From Bacteroidales bacterium (GTDB lineage: Bacteria > Bacteroidota > Bacteroidia > Bacteroidales > UBA932): 14,274 nt of DNA. Positions 7,121 to 14,274 of the stretch are shown here, one piece after another (the stretch's first letter is position 1; every line of letters starts with the position of its first letter). The position numbers were made by a program, and so were the translations under genes. The notes below the pieces were generated by a model, which was not told the DNA's origin, did not search any database, and saw nothing but the letters and a program-made list of their open reading frames with translations. Where the stretch lies: contig JABUTQ010000419.1 of assembly GCA_021443605.1 (NCBI GenBank), positions 1 to 14,274 of the forward strand, given 5' to 3'.

Positions 7121-10100
7121 ATGAAAAAGAAAGTTGGGCTTGACATTGGAACGAATAGCATTGGCTGGGCAGTTGTAGATTATGAAGTTAATCAAGAAGG
7201 AAATGAAACCCTTATCGGAATATCACAAGCAGGTAGCCGAATCATCCCTATGGATGCCGCACAATTGGGGAACTTTGACAAAGGAAATACAATATCCCAA
7301 ACAGCAGAAAGAACCCGTTTAAGAGGCGTTAGACGACTGCTTGAGAGGCAACACCTTAGAAGAGAAAGACTTAATCGTGTTCTAGATACCCTTGGGTTTC
7401 TTCCGGAACATTATGCCAAATCACTGGATAGATATGGTAAGATTCAGAAGAACGAAGAACCTAAAATTGCGTGGAAGAGAACGGAGACAGGTAAGTCAGA
7501 GTTTATATTTATGAACTCTTTCAATGAGATGCTTACTGAATTCCGAGAAAGATACACCGAATTGCTTAATGGAGACTTGAAGATTCCACACGACTGGACT
7601 CTCTATTATCTTAGAAAGAAAGCGTTGACGTCATTGATATCCAACGAAGAATTGGCTTGGGTACTACACAGTTTTAACCAAAAGAGAGGATATTATCAGT
7701 TGAGAGGCGAGGAAGCTGAAGAATCAAAAAAAGAGATATTTGAATATCTTTCGCAAGTAGTAATTTCAGTTGAAGCAGATTTCAATTCACAAAAAGGGAA
7801 AGATACTTGGTACAACGTCATCCTTGAAAATGGTATGGTTTACCGCAGACAGAGCAAGCAGCCTTTGGATTGGGTTGGAAAAACAAAAGAATTCATTGTT
7901 ACTACAAAACTTAATCCCGATGGAACGCCCAAAACAGATAAGGACGGCAATATACAGCGTAGTTTCAAATTTGCAAATAAAGACAACGACTGGGCTTTGC
8001 TGAAAGTAAAAACAGAGAAAGATATTGATTTATGCGGCAAAACTGTAGGAACATATATATACGATGCAATTCTGGACTCGCCTGACTGCAAGATACGAGG
8101 AGCCTTGGTTCGTACAATAGACCGCAAATACTATAAGGATGAGCTACGGAAGATTTTGACGAAGCAATGCGAGTTGAATCCGGAACTGAACAACCGCCAA
8201 AAATATGCAGAATGTATTTCTGCATTGTATCCTTCAAATGATGCTTATAGAAAGAGCATTGAGACTAAAGATTTCATATACTTGCTTGTGGACGATGTCA
8301 TTTTCTATCAGCGTCCGCTTAAATCCAAGAAGAATCTGATAGCCAATTGCCCTTACGAAAAGCACCAAGGTGTAAACCCACTTACCGGGGAGGTTATGGA
8401 TTATAATGTTAAATGCATAGCTAAATCCAATCCTCTGTTTGAGGAGTTCCGTTTATGGCAATTTATACATAATCTGAAGTTTTTTGAGCGAGAGACAGAT
8501 AATGAAGTTACGTCTCAATTCCTTAACACTGAAGAAGATATTGCAAAATTGTTTGGCCGTCTGAACGGAGATGAAATGATTTCTCAGAAATCAGTGTTTA
8601 AATATCTCGGTTTCAACAAAGTCCAATCTCAGAAGTATAGATGGAATTATGTAGAAGACAAAGAATATCCCTGCGCCAAGACCAGAGCGACTATAATCAA
8701 AAGGATGGCAAAGGCGGGAGTAAGCAACAATAACATTTCAGAAGACTTGATTAATCGTCTATGGCAAATTCTTTATTCAATTGAGGACAAAGAAGAATTG
8801 CGCCGTGCGCTCAAATCCTTTGCTGTGAAGAATGCTTTGCCTGAGTCTATCGTGGAAGCATTTGAGAAATGCAAACCATTCGATAAAGAATACGGATCAT
8901 ATTCTGCAAAGGCTATAGGCAAATTGCTGCCGCTGATGAGAGTCGGAAAATATTGGAGCGAAGATGACATCGACTCTGTGACAAAAGCGAGGCTTCAGAC
9001 CATAATTGATGGGGAACTCCTCTTCAAGGAAGTTGATTTTCAAGATTGTAAAGCCATAAGCGATTTTAGGGGATTGCCGTTATGGAAGGCATGTTACGCG
9101 GTTTATGGTTCCCATTCCGAAGCGAGGGATGCAAGAAAGTGGGATTCACCAGAAGATATTGATATCTATTTGAAAAACTTCAAACAACACTCTCTGCACA
9201 ATCCTATAGTGGAACAGGTAATTATGGAAACGCTTCGTGTCGTCAGGGATATATGGAAAAAGGAGGGGAGAATTGACGAGATTCACGTAGAGTTGGGCAG
9301 AGAGATGAAGAATCCGGCTGATAAGAGACGCCAGATTACTGAAAATGTTTTGAAGAACGAAATAACCAACTTGAGGATTAAGGCATTGTTGACGGAATTT
9401 GCAAATCCCGAGTATGAAATTGAGAATGTACGGCCTTACTCACCCAGCCAACAAGATTTGTTGCGTATTTACGAAGATGGTGTCTTGAACAGTAGTTCGG
9501 ATTTACCGGAGGATATAACCGCCATTCTCAACAAATTTAGGGAGTCGGACCCTGCAAAAAAACCTTCTTCTTCCGACATTAAACGATACAAGTTATGGCT
9601 TGAGCAAAAATATCAGTCCCCTTATACGGGAGAATTCATTCCTCTCGGGAAGTTGTTTACCCCCGCCTATGAAATTGAACATATTATCCCACAGTCAAGG
9701 TATTTCGATGATTCGATGAGCAATAAGGTGATTTGCGAGGCTGAGGTAAACAAACTGAAAAGCAACTTGTTAGGATATGAATTTATCAAACAGCACCATG
9801 GCGAAAAGGTGACTTTGGCTTTCGGAAAGACAGTAACAGTCTTTACTGAGGAGCAATACAAGGCTTTTGTAGTGGATCATTACTCAAATAATCGAGGGAA
9901 ATCTAAAAAGCTGATGTTGGAGGATATCCCTGATGATTTTATCAATCGTCAATTGAATGATACGCGCTACATCAGCAAGCTTGTGAAAGGACTTCTTTCA
10001 AACATTGTCCGTGAGGAAAGTGAAGATGAAGCAACTTCCAAGAATGTGATTACTTGCAATGGAGACATAACGACTAGACTGAAAATTGATTGGGGGCTCA

Positions 10101-11608
10101 ATGATGTGTGGAATAGTATAATATTGCCGAGATTCATGAGACTCAATGAAATCACAGGCAAAACTTGCTATACGACGTTGAGTCAATCAGGACATTTAAT
10201 TCCGGAAATGCCTCTCGAGCAGCAAAAAGGGTTCGTAAAAAAGAGAATAGACCATCGTCACCACGCGATGGACGCCATTGTAATAGCTTGCGCAAGCAAG
10301 AATATAGTGAATTATCTGAACAATAGTTCCGCCTCTTCAACAGCCAGGACTACACGGTATGATTTGCAAAAACTGCTTTGCGACAAAGTTACTACCGATG
10401 CTTGGGGAAATTATGAATGGAGATTGAAAAAACCTTGGGATTCTTTCACAACCGATGCACAATCAGTCCTTGAAAATATTATAGTAAGCTTCAAGAAAAA
10501 CACGCGAGTCATAACAAAGACTGTCAATATGTACCAGAAGATAGTTCTCGGCAGGAAAGTTATTGTAAAGCAGTCCAAGGGGGATAATTGGGCTATTCGC
10601 AAGCCCTTGCATAAAGACACTGTCTTCGCTGACGTCAATCTGCGCAAAATCAAGACTTGCCGACTTTCAGAAGCGATAGTCAATCCTATCCGCATTGTCA
10701 ATAAAGATTTGCGCGAACGAATCGACATTATGTTGCAGGAGGGATATTCTGAAAAGCAAATGCGGCAGTATTTTTCTGAGAATAAAGATGTTTGGCAAGA
10801 TGTAAATATAAACAAGATAGAATGTTACTATTATGCTCACGAGATGGAAATCGAGCGGTATTATGCAACAAGGAAAGTAATTAATGAATCATTCAGCAAG
10901 AAGAAGATACTTGAGGAAGTTACAGATACCGGTATACAAAAGATATTGTTGCATCATCTGGAGGCCGAGGGAGGAAATCCTTCAGTTGCCTTCTCTCCCG
11001 ATGGAATAGACCGAATGAACCAAAATCTTGTTGAACTCAATGGGGGGAAGAAACATCAACCGATATTTAAGGTTAGAGTTTATGAACAGGCTAATAAGTT
11101 CTCTGTCGGTCATACTGGTAATAAGACTGCTAAATTTGTAGAGGCGGCGAAAGGAACCAATTTGTTCTTTGCCATTTATGAAACTCAAATTGAAGACAAG
11201 GTGACTGGGGAAATCATGACCAAACGGTCTTATGATACAATTCCTCTCAATATAGTTGTTGAAAGGATGAAACAAGGACTGAACCCTATCCCTGAAAATG
11301 AGATTCTTGGTCAATTGCTGTATTGTCTGTCTCCTAACGACCTTGTCTATGTGCCTACAAGAGAGCAGCTTGCATCGGGCGCTCCAATAACTAAAGAAGA
11401 TGTGGATAGAAATAGAATTTACAAGATGGTTAGTGCTACTGGAGCGCAGTGTTTATTCTTAAAATTTGAAGTTGCAAACATTATTCTGAACAAGGTTGAG
11501 TATCAAGCATTGAACAAAATGGAGCGAGCTATTACTGGAGAGATGATAAAAGATGTATGCATCCAAATTGAGGTAGACAGGTTAGGTAACATCATAGACA
11601 TCAAATAA
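7121..11608 (+). CDS. cas9: Cas9, CRISPR RNA-guided endonuclease, subtype II-C
   Basis: Cas9 uses a crRNA:tracrRNA duplex to cut matching DNA, each strand by one nuclease domain. With the start at 7121 the protein has 1495 residues, typical of the large Bacteroidota II-C group. RuvC residues are intact: Asp8 (GLDIGTNSIGWAV), Glu724 (HVELGREM), His1048 and Asp1051 (DHRHHAMDA). HNH residues are His854 (EIEHIIPQS) and Asn877 (VNKLKSN), with Asn868 in SNKV. An arginine-rich bridge helix lies near residues 60-90 (AERTRLRGVRRLLERQHLRR), followed by the REC lobe with the group-typical NQKRGYYQLRGEE. Residues from about 1150 form the PAM-interacting part, and the PAM is not predictable here. The in-frame ATG at 7103 would add six residues (MAKIQN), but the 7121 start gives the standard MKKKxGLDIG beginning and a leader behind the predicted promoter. 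Its stop is one base from cas1. Confidence 0.97.
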   Translation: MKKKVGLDIGTNSIGWAVVDYEVNQEGNETLIGISQAGSRIIPMDAAQLGNFDKGNTISQTAERTRLRGVRRLLERQHLRRERLNRVLDTLGFLPEHYAKSLDRYGKIQKNEEPKIAWKRTETGKSEFIFMNSFNEMLTEFRERYTELLNGDLKIPHDWTLYYLRKKALTSLISNEELAWVLHSFNQKRGYYQLRGEEAEESKKEIFEYLSQVVISVEADFNSQKGKDTWYNVILENGMVYRRQSKQPLDWVGKTKEFIVTTKLNPDGTPKTDKDGNIQRSFKFANKDNDWALLKVKTEKDIDLCGKTVGTYIYDAILDSPDCKIRGALVRTIDRKYYKDELRKILTKQCELNPELNNRQKYAECISALYPSNDAYRKSIETKDFIYLLVDDVIFYQRPLKSKKNLIANCPYEKHQGVNPLTGEVMDYNVKCIAKSNPLFEEFRLWQFIHNLKFFERETDNEVTSQFLNTEEDIAKLFGRLNGDEMISQKSVFKYLGFNKVQSQKYRWNYVEDKEYPCAKTRATIIKRMAKAGVSNNNISEDLINRLWQILYSIEDKEELRRALKSFAVKNALPESIVEAFEKCKPFDKEYGSYSAKAIGKLLPLMRVGKYWSEDDIDSVTKARLQTIIDGELLFKEVDFQDCKAISDFRGLPLWKACYAVYGSHSEARDARKWDSPEDIDIYLKNFKQHSLHNPIVEQVIMETLRVVRDIWKKEGRIDEIHVELGREMKNPADKRRQITENVLKNEITNLRIKALLTEFANPEYEIENVRPYSPSQQDLLRIYEDGVLNSSSDLPEDITAILNKFRESDPAKKPSSSDIKRYKLWLEQKYQSPYTGEFIPLGKLFTPAYEIEHIIPQSRYFDDSMSNKVICEAEVNKLKSNLLGYEFIKQHHGEKVTLAFGKTVTVFTEEQYKAFVVDHYSNNRGKSKKLMLEDIPDDFINRQLNDTRYISKLVKGLLSNIVREESEDEATSKNVITCNGDITTRLKIDWGLNDVWNSIILPRFMRLNEITGKTCYTTLSQSGHLIPEMPLEQQKGFVKKRIDHRHHAMDAIVIACASKNIVNYLNNSSASSTARTTRYDLQKLLCDKVTTDAWGNYEWRLKKPWDSFTTDAQSVLENIIVSFKKNTRVITKTVNMYQKIVLGRKVIVKQSKGDNWAIRKPLHKDTVFADVNLRKIKTCRLSEAIVNPIRIVNKDLRERIDIMLQEGYSEKQMRQYFSENKDVWQDVNINKIECYYYAHEMEIERYYATRKVINESFSKKKILEEVTDTGIQKILLHHLEAEGGNPSVAFSPDGIDRMNQNLVELNGGKKHQPIFKVRVYEQANKFSVGHTGNKTAKFVEAAKGTNLFFAIYETQIEDKVTGEIMTKRSYDTIPLNIVVERMKQGLNPIPENEILGQLLYCLSPNDLVYVPTREQLASGAPITKEDVDRNRIYKMVSATGAQCLFLKFEVANIILNKVEYQALNKMERAITGEMIKDVCIQIEVDRLGNIIDIK

Positions 11609-11609
11609 T

Positions 11610-12527
11610 ATGATAAAGAAAACTATTTTCTTCTCCACCCCCGCTTATTTGTCTCTGCGAGACCGGCAGCTGGTGATTTCTGTCAGCAACAATGATGGTG
11701 TGAAGAAAGAGGTTACCAAACCAATTGAAGACTTGGGCGTTGTAGTTCTTGAAAACAGACAAATTACTATAACGTCCGGTGCCCTTGATGCCCTCTTGAA
11801 CAACAACTGTGCAGTCATAACGTGCGACGCCAAGTGTATGCCTTGTGGAATGTTGATGCCTCTTGAGGGAAATACTCTTCAATCGGAAAGGTTTAGAGAA
11901 CAGATAGATGCGAGCATTCCGTTGAAAAAACAATTGTGGCAGCAGACAGTACAAGCAAAAATACTGAATCAATATTCTGTGCTGAAGAATTGTCTTGGAA
12001 AGGAGTTTCCGTGTATGAAGATTTGGTCTAGTGAAGTAAGGAGTGGAGACCTTGACAATATGGAGGCTAGAGCTGCAGCATTCTATTGGCGGAATTTCTT
12101 TGACGGTTTTGATTGCATACCATCATTCTCAAGGGATCCAGACGGAGTGGCTCCCAACAATATGCTTAATTACGGATATGCCATATTAAGGGCAATCATA
12201 GCCAGATCGCTTGTAGCCAGCGGGTTGCTGCCAACACTCGGCATTCACCACCATAATCGTTACAATGCCTTTTGCCTCGCTGACGACATTATGGAACCAT
12301 ATCGACCATACATAGACACTCTGGTATATGAAATAATCAGTGATGGATGGACCGAAGAGGAGTCATTATCCAGAAATACAAAAGCAAAACTGTTGACAAT
12401 ACCTACACTTGAAGTTGTCATAAATGGAAAGAGAAGTCCATTATTGGTTGCAGCACAACAGACAACGGCTTCATTAAGCAAATGCTTTTCAGGGGAGTTG
12501 CGGAAGATAGATTACCCTGTCATTTAG
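11610..12527 (+). CDS. cas1: Cas1, CRISPR spacer integrase (type II)
   Basis: Cas1 forms the Cas1-Cas2 complex that inserts new spacers into the array. The 305-residue protein matches the type II Cas1 group from its start (MIKKTIFFSTPAYLSLRDRQL) through EDLGVVVLENRQITITSGAL. The metal-binding residues are visible: Glu152 in NMEARAA, a His cluster at 213-215 (GIHHHNRYNAF) and Glu229 in ADDIMEPYRP. The N-terminal beta domain covers about residues 1-85 and the helical catalytic domain the rest. The start codon lies one base after the cas9 stop and cas2 begins seven bases after its stop, so the three genes form one transcript. Confidence 0.97.
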   Translation: MIKKTIFFSTPAYLSLRDRQLVISVSNNDGVKKEVTKPIEDLGVVVLENRQITITSGALDALLNNNCAVITCDAKCMPCGMLMPLEGNTLQSERFREQIDASIPLKKQLWQQTVQAKILNQYSVLKNCLGKEFPCMKIWSSEVRSGDLDNMEARAAAFYWRNFFDGFDCIPSFSRDPDGVAPNNMLNYGYAILRAIIARSLVASGLLPTLGIHHHNRYNAFCLADDIMEPYRPYIDTLVYEIISDGWTEEESLSRNTKAKLLTIPTLEVVINGKRSPLLVAAQQTTASLSKCFSGELRKIDYPVI

Positions 12528-12534
12528 CTCGGCG

Positions 12535-12867
12535 ATGGATAGATTCAGTGAATATCGAGTTATGTGGGTTTTGGTGTTATTTGATCTTCCTACAGAGACA
12601 AAGAAAGATAGGAAAGCATATGCTGATTTTCGAAAGAATCTTCAACGGGATGGATTTACAATGTTTCAATTTTCAATCTATGTCAGGCATTGTGCCAGTC
12701 AGGAAAATGCAGATGTTCATATCAAAAGAGTCAAATCTATACTTCCGGAATATGGCAAGATTGGGATAATGTGTATAACCGACAAGCAGTTTGGCAATAT
12801 AGAATTGTTTTATGGACAAAAGTCGGCGTCAAAGCCGGAAGCAGGAATACAGCTTGAACTTTTTTAA
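12535..12867 (+). CDS. cas2: Cas2, CRISPR adaptation protein
   Basis: Cas2 is the dimeric core that bridges two Cas1 dimers during spacer capture. The 110-residue protein has the ferredoxin-like start VMWVLVLFDLPTE, with the conserved acidic residue at Asp17, followed by KKDRKAYADFRKNLQRDGF and the beta strand FQFSIYVRHC. The ATG at 12535 gives a nine-residue N-terminal extension before the alternative Met10 (MWVLVLFDLP). The tail after residue 90 is flexible-looking (GQKSASKPEAG) and ends in QLELF, close to the sliding-clamp binding consensus QL[SD]LF. It is the last cas gene; no csn2 or cas4 follows, which places the system in subtype II-C. Confidence 0.95.
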   Translation: MDRFSEYRVMWVLVLFDLPTETKKDRKAYADFRKNLQRDGFTMFQFSIYVRHCASQENADVHIKRVKSILPEYGKIGIMCITDKQFGNIELFYGQKSASKPEAGIQLELF

Positions 12868-12874
12868 AATAGAA

Positions 12875-12909
12875 CGAGGCAAATCGAATTCAAAATTCAA
12901 TTTGCCTCG
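12875..12909. terminator. Long hairpin, likely bidirectional terminator between cas2 and the array
   Basis: CGAGGCAAAT (12875-12884) pairs perfectly with ATTTGCCTCG (12900-12909). Inside, GAATT (12886-12890) pairs with AATTC (12894-12898) around a 3-nt loop, with one mismatch between the two stems. On the plus strand it follows the cas2 stop by seven bases and is trailed by a weak T-rich stretch. On the minus strand it is followed by TTCTATTTT, so it could also stop transcripts leaving the array toward cas2. Confidence 0.6.
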
Positions 12910-12925
12910 ATTACTTTGTCATTTT

Positions 12926-12957
12926 ACCTATTTCTAAAATAGGTGGTATCTTGCTGT
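12926..12957 (+). repeat. Possible inverted remnant of a CRISPR repeat next to the array
   Basis: ACCTATTT (12926-12933) and AAATAGGT (12937-12944) form an 8-bp perfect hairpin with a CTA loop. The right arm and what follows on the plus strand (AAATAGGTGGTATCTTGCTG) resemble the middle of the crRNA-sense repeat (AAATAGGTATCTTTGCAG) apart from small insertions and deletions. This sense is opposite to that of the array repeats on the plus strand. It may be a decayed inverted repeat or part of an adaptation leader. Chance similarity is possible. Confidence 0.3.
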
Positions 12958-14143
12958 TATACACCCTTTTACTGACATTCAGTTGTTTAAGGTTCTGCAA
13001 AGATACCTATTTGAAAGCAAATCACAACTGCAGAGCGATAGGATTACCGCGCCCATCGTTGTTTAAGGTTCTGCAAAGATACCTATTTGAAAGCAAATCA
13101 CAACTGGGAGAGCTCATGCGCGAGCTCGGCATCGTTGTTTAAGGTTCTGCAAAGATACCTATTTGAAAGCAAATCACAACCACAACAGTACCAACTAAAA
13201 AAAGCAAAGTGTTGTTTAAGGTTCTGCAAAGATACCTATTTGAAAGCAAATCACAACTAAGCGCTGCCACGCTCCACGGATGGTATGTTGTTTAAGGTTC
13301 TGCAAAGATACCTATTTGAAAGCAAATCACAACTATTGTTGAGATGTTCGCGGCGACTGATAGTTGTTTAAGGTTCTGCAAAGATACCTATTTGAAAGCA
13401 AATCACAACCAAATATGCGCTTCTTATATTGGTGTTAGGTTGTTTAAGGTTCTGCAAAGATACCTATTTGAAAGCAAATCACAACATCCCTCTCTCAGTG
13501 CTCAAGGCTATCAGTGTTGTTTAAGGTTCTGCAAAGATACCTATTTGAAAGCAAATCACAACGAGGTGGTTACACTACCATTATCAGAGACCGTTGTTTA
13601 AGGTTCTGCAAAGATACCTATTTGAAAGCAAATCACAACTGCACCCAAACGGCATAGATTGCAGGTACGTTGTTTAAGGTTCTGCAAAGATACCTATTTG
13701 AAAGCAAATCACAACTGACCATCAACTCATAGTTGTCTTTCTCGGTTGTTTAAGGTTCTGCAAAGATACCTATTTGAAAGCAAATCACAACATAGGCTTG
13801 CTCATCCTCCAGGGATGTCGGTTGTTTAAGGTTCTGCAAAGATACCTATTTGAAAGCAAATCACAACTGAGAGGCAGGAGGAAACTAACGCAGAAAGTTG
13901 TTTAAGGTTCTGCAAAGATACCTATTTGAAAGCAAATCACAACAACTGCGTCAGACGGGCCTGCAAAACTGCAGTTGTTTAAGGTTCTGCAAAGATACCT
14001 ATTTGAAAGCAAATCACAACTGAGGCCGTGAGTAAGTATATGACCGAACAGTTGTTTAAGGTTCTGCAAAGATACCTATTTGAAAGCAAATCACAACTGC
14101 TCTCAATCAGTGCCTGTGCCCACGCAGGTTGTTTAAGGTTCTG

Positions 14144-14174
14144 CAAAGATACCTATTTGAAAGCAAATCACAAC
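14144..14174 (-). promoter_or_regulatory. Predicted repeat-internal crRNA promoter (representative of all 16 repeats)
   Basis: In crRNA sense, repeat positions 1-4 are GTTG (three of four bases of the -33 TTTG box). Positions 24-31 are TATCTTTG, an exact TAnnTTTG -7 box, and the gap is 19 nt. The predicted start is about position 35-38 of the repeat, roughly 10-12 nt before the next spacer. Because the repeats are identical, the same promoter occurs in each of them; the one listed is in the right-most full repeat and would drive spacer 15. Confidence 0.5.
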
Positions 14175-14204
14175 ACCTAATCTGACATAATATACATAGA
14201 TTGT

Positions 14205-14215
14205 GTTGTTTAAGG
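14205..14215 (-). repeat. Truncated terminal CRISPR repeat
   Basis: GTTGTTTAAGG is identical to the first 11 plus-strand bases of the repeat, then the sequence diverges (GTAAGC instead of TTCTGC). In crRNA sense only the last 11 bases of the repeat survive. The TATCTTTG box and the tracrRNA-pairing part are gone. Confidence 0.85.
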
Positions 14216-14274
14216 GTAAGCGTTCACTTCTCCGCTAGCCTTTTCAGATTCCAATGACCACATTTGTCTCCGTA
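14216..14274. other. Unidentified flank beyond the array
   Basis: These 59 bases are not repeat-like. A minus-strand frame is open from the window edge to a TGA at 14226-14224 (16 codons, ending in CGHWNLKRLAEK) and could be the end of a gene. A plus-strand frame is also open after 14219. Both are too short to judge. No TAnnTTTG box is visible on the minus strand, so no array promoter is seen here. Confidence 0.3.

Larger units (their letters stand above)
12982..14215 (-). CRISPR. Type II-C CRISPR array, 16 full 47-bp repeats and one truncated repeat
   Basis: Sixteen identical repeats begin (plus strand GTTGTTTAAGG, ending AAATCACAAC) at 12982, 13058, 13134, 13211, 13287, 13363, 13439, 13516, 13593, 13669, 13745, 13821, 13897, 13974, 14051 and 14128. 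The sixteen spacers are all different: nine of 29 nt and seven of 30 nt. An 11-bp repeat stub at 14205-14215 closes the last one. Complementarity to the tracrRNA shows that the crRNA sense is the minus strand, where the repeat starts GTTGTGATTTGC. Transcription thus runs from right to left toward the cas genes. In this sense each repeat carries GTTG-N19-TATCTTTG, a Bacteroidota promoter signature. No spacer visibly matches this window by eye; targets need a database search. Confidence 0.98.

Noticed and set aside
12482..12769. A 95-codon frame overlapping cas1 and cas2
   Set aside because: It is an alternate frame over two confident genes with no family signature.
12875..12909. The hairpin after cas2 as part of a second tracrRNA or an insertion sequence end
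   Set aside because: It has no similarity to the repeat and no transposase or target duplication nearby. Its place right after the last cas gene fits a terminator better.
13344..13601. An open frame of 85 codons across the CRISPR array (also one at 12951-13142)
   Set aside because: It is the translation of the 47-bp repeats, as shown by the recurring CLRFCKDTYLKANHN segment, and has no gene context.

Overview
The window comes from the chromosome of a Bacteroidota organism, most likely order Bacteroidales. The signs are a FecR-SusC-SusD nutrient uptake operon, Bacteroidota-style promoter boxes (TTTG / TAnnTTTG), absence of strong Shine-Dalgarno sites, and a large type II-C Cas9 with 47-bp CRISPR repeats of the kind known from Bacteroides and relatives. 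The species cannot be named from the sequence.

Layout. (1) 1-943, plus strand: the last 43 codons of an lpxB-like lipid A gene, overlapping by ATGA with dapF (diaminopimelate epimerase). (2) 944-1041: a convergent intergenic spacer with hairpin terminators. (3) 1042-6893, minus strand: an operon read fecR (FecR-type anti-sigma factor) -> susC (TonB-dependent transporter with an STN signalling domain) -> susD (surface lipoprotein). The ECF sigma factor gene normally found just upstream of fecR is absent. (4) 6894-7120: a compact divergent control region. It holds a tracrRNA gene on the minus strand, with its own terminator, and the cas9 promoter on the plus strand. (5) 7121-12867, plus strand: cas9, cas1 and cas2, tightly packed. 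(6) 12868-12981: a short spacer with a long hairpin and a possible inverted repeat remnant. (7) 12982-14215: a CRISPR array of 16 identical 47-bp repeats, 16 spacers of 29-30 nt, and an 11-bp truncated terminal repeat. (8) 14216-14274: unidentified flank.

How it works together. The anti-repeat, the nexus and the terminator of the tracrRNA all read on the minus strand. The crRNAs must therefore also come from the minus strand, so the array is transcribed toward the cas genes. In that sense every repeat contains a Bacteroidota promoter signature (GTTG-N19-TATCTTTG), so each spacer probably has its own promoter, as in the Neisseria type II-C system. The only degenerate repeat lies at the transcription-upstream end (right), and intact repeats face cas2. 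This suggests that the array grows at the cas2 side, opposite to the usual coupling of leader and promoter. Cas2 ends in QLELF, which resembles the sliding-clamp binding motif and could tie spacer acquisition to replication. The system has cas9, cas1, cas2, tracrRNA and a homogeneous array and looks intact. No csn2 or cas4 is present, so it is subtype II-C.
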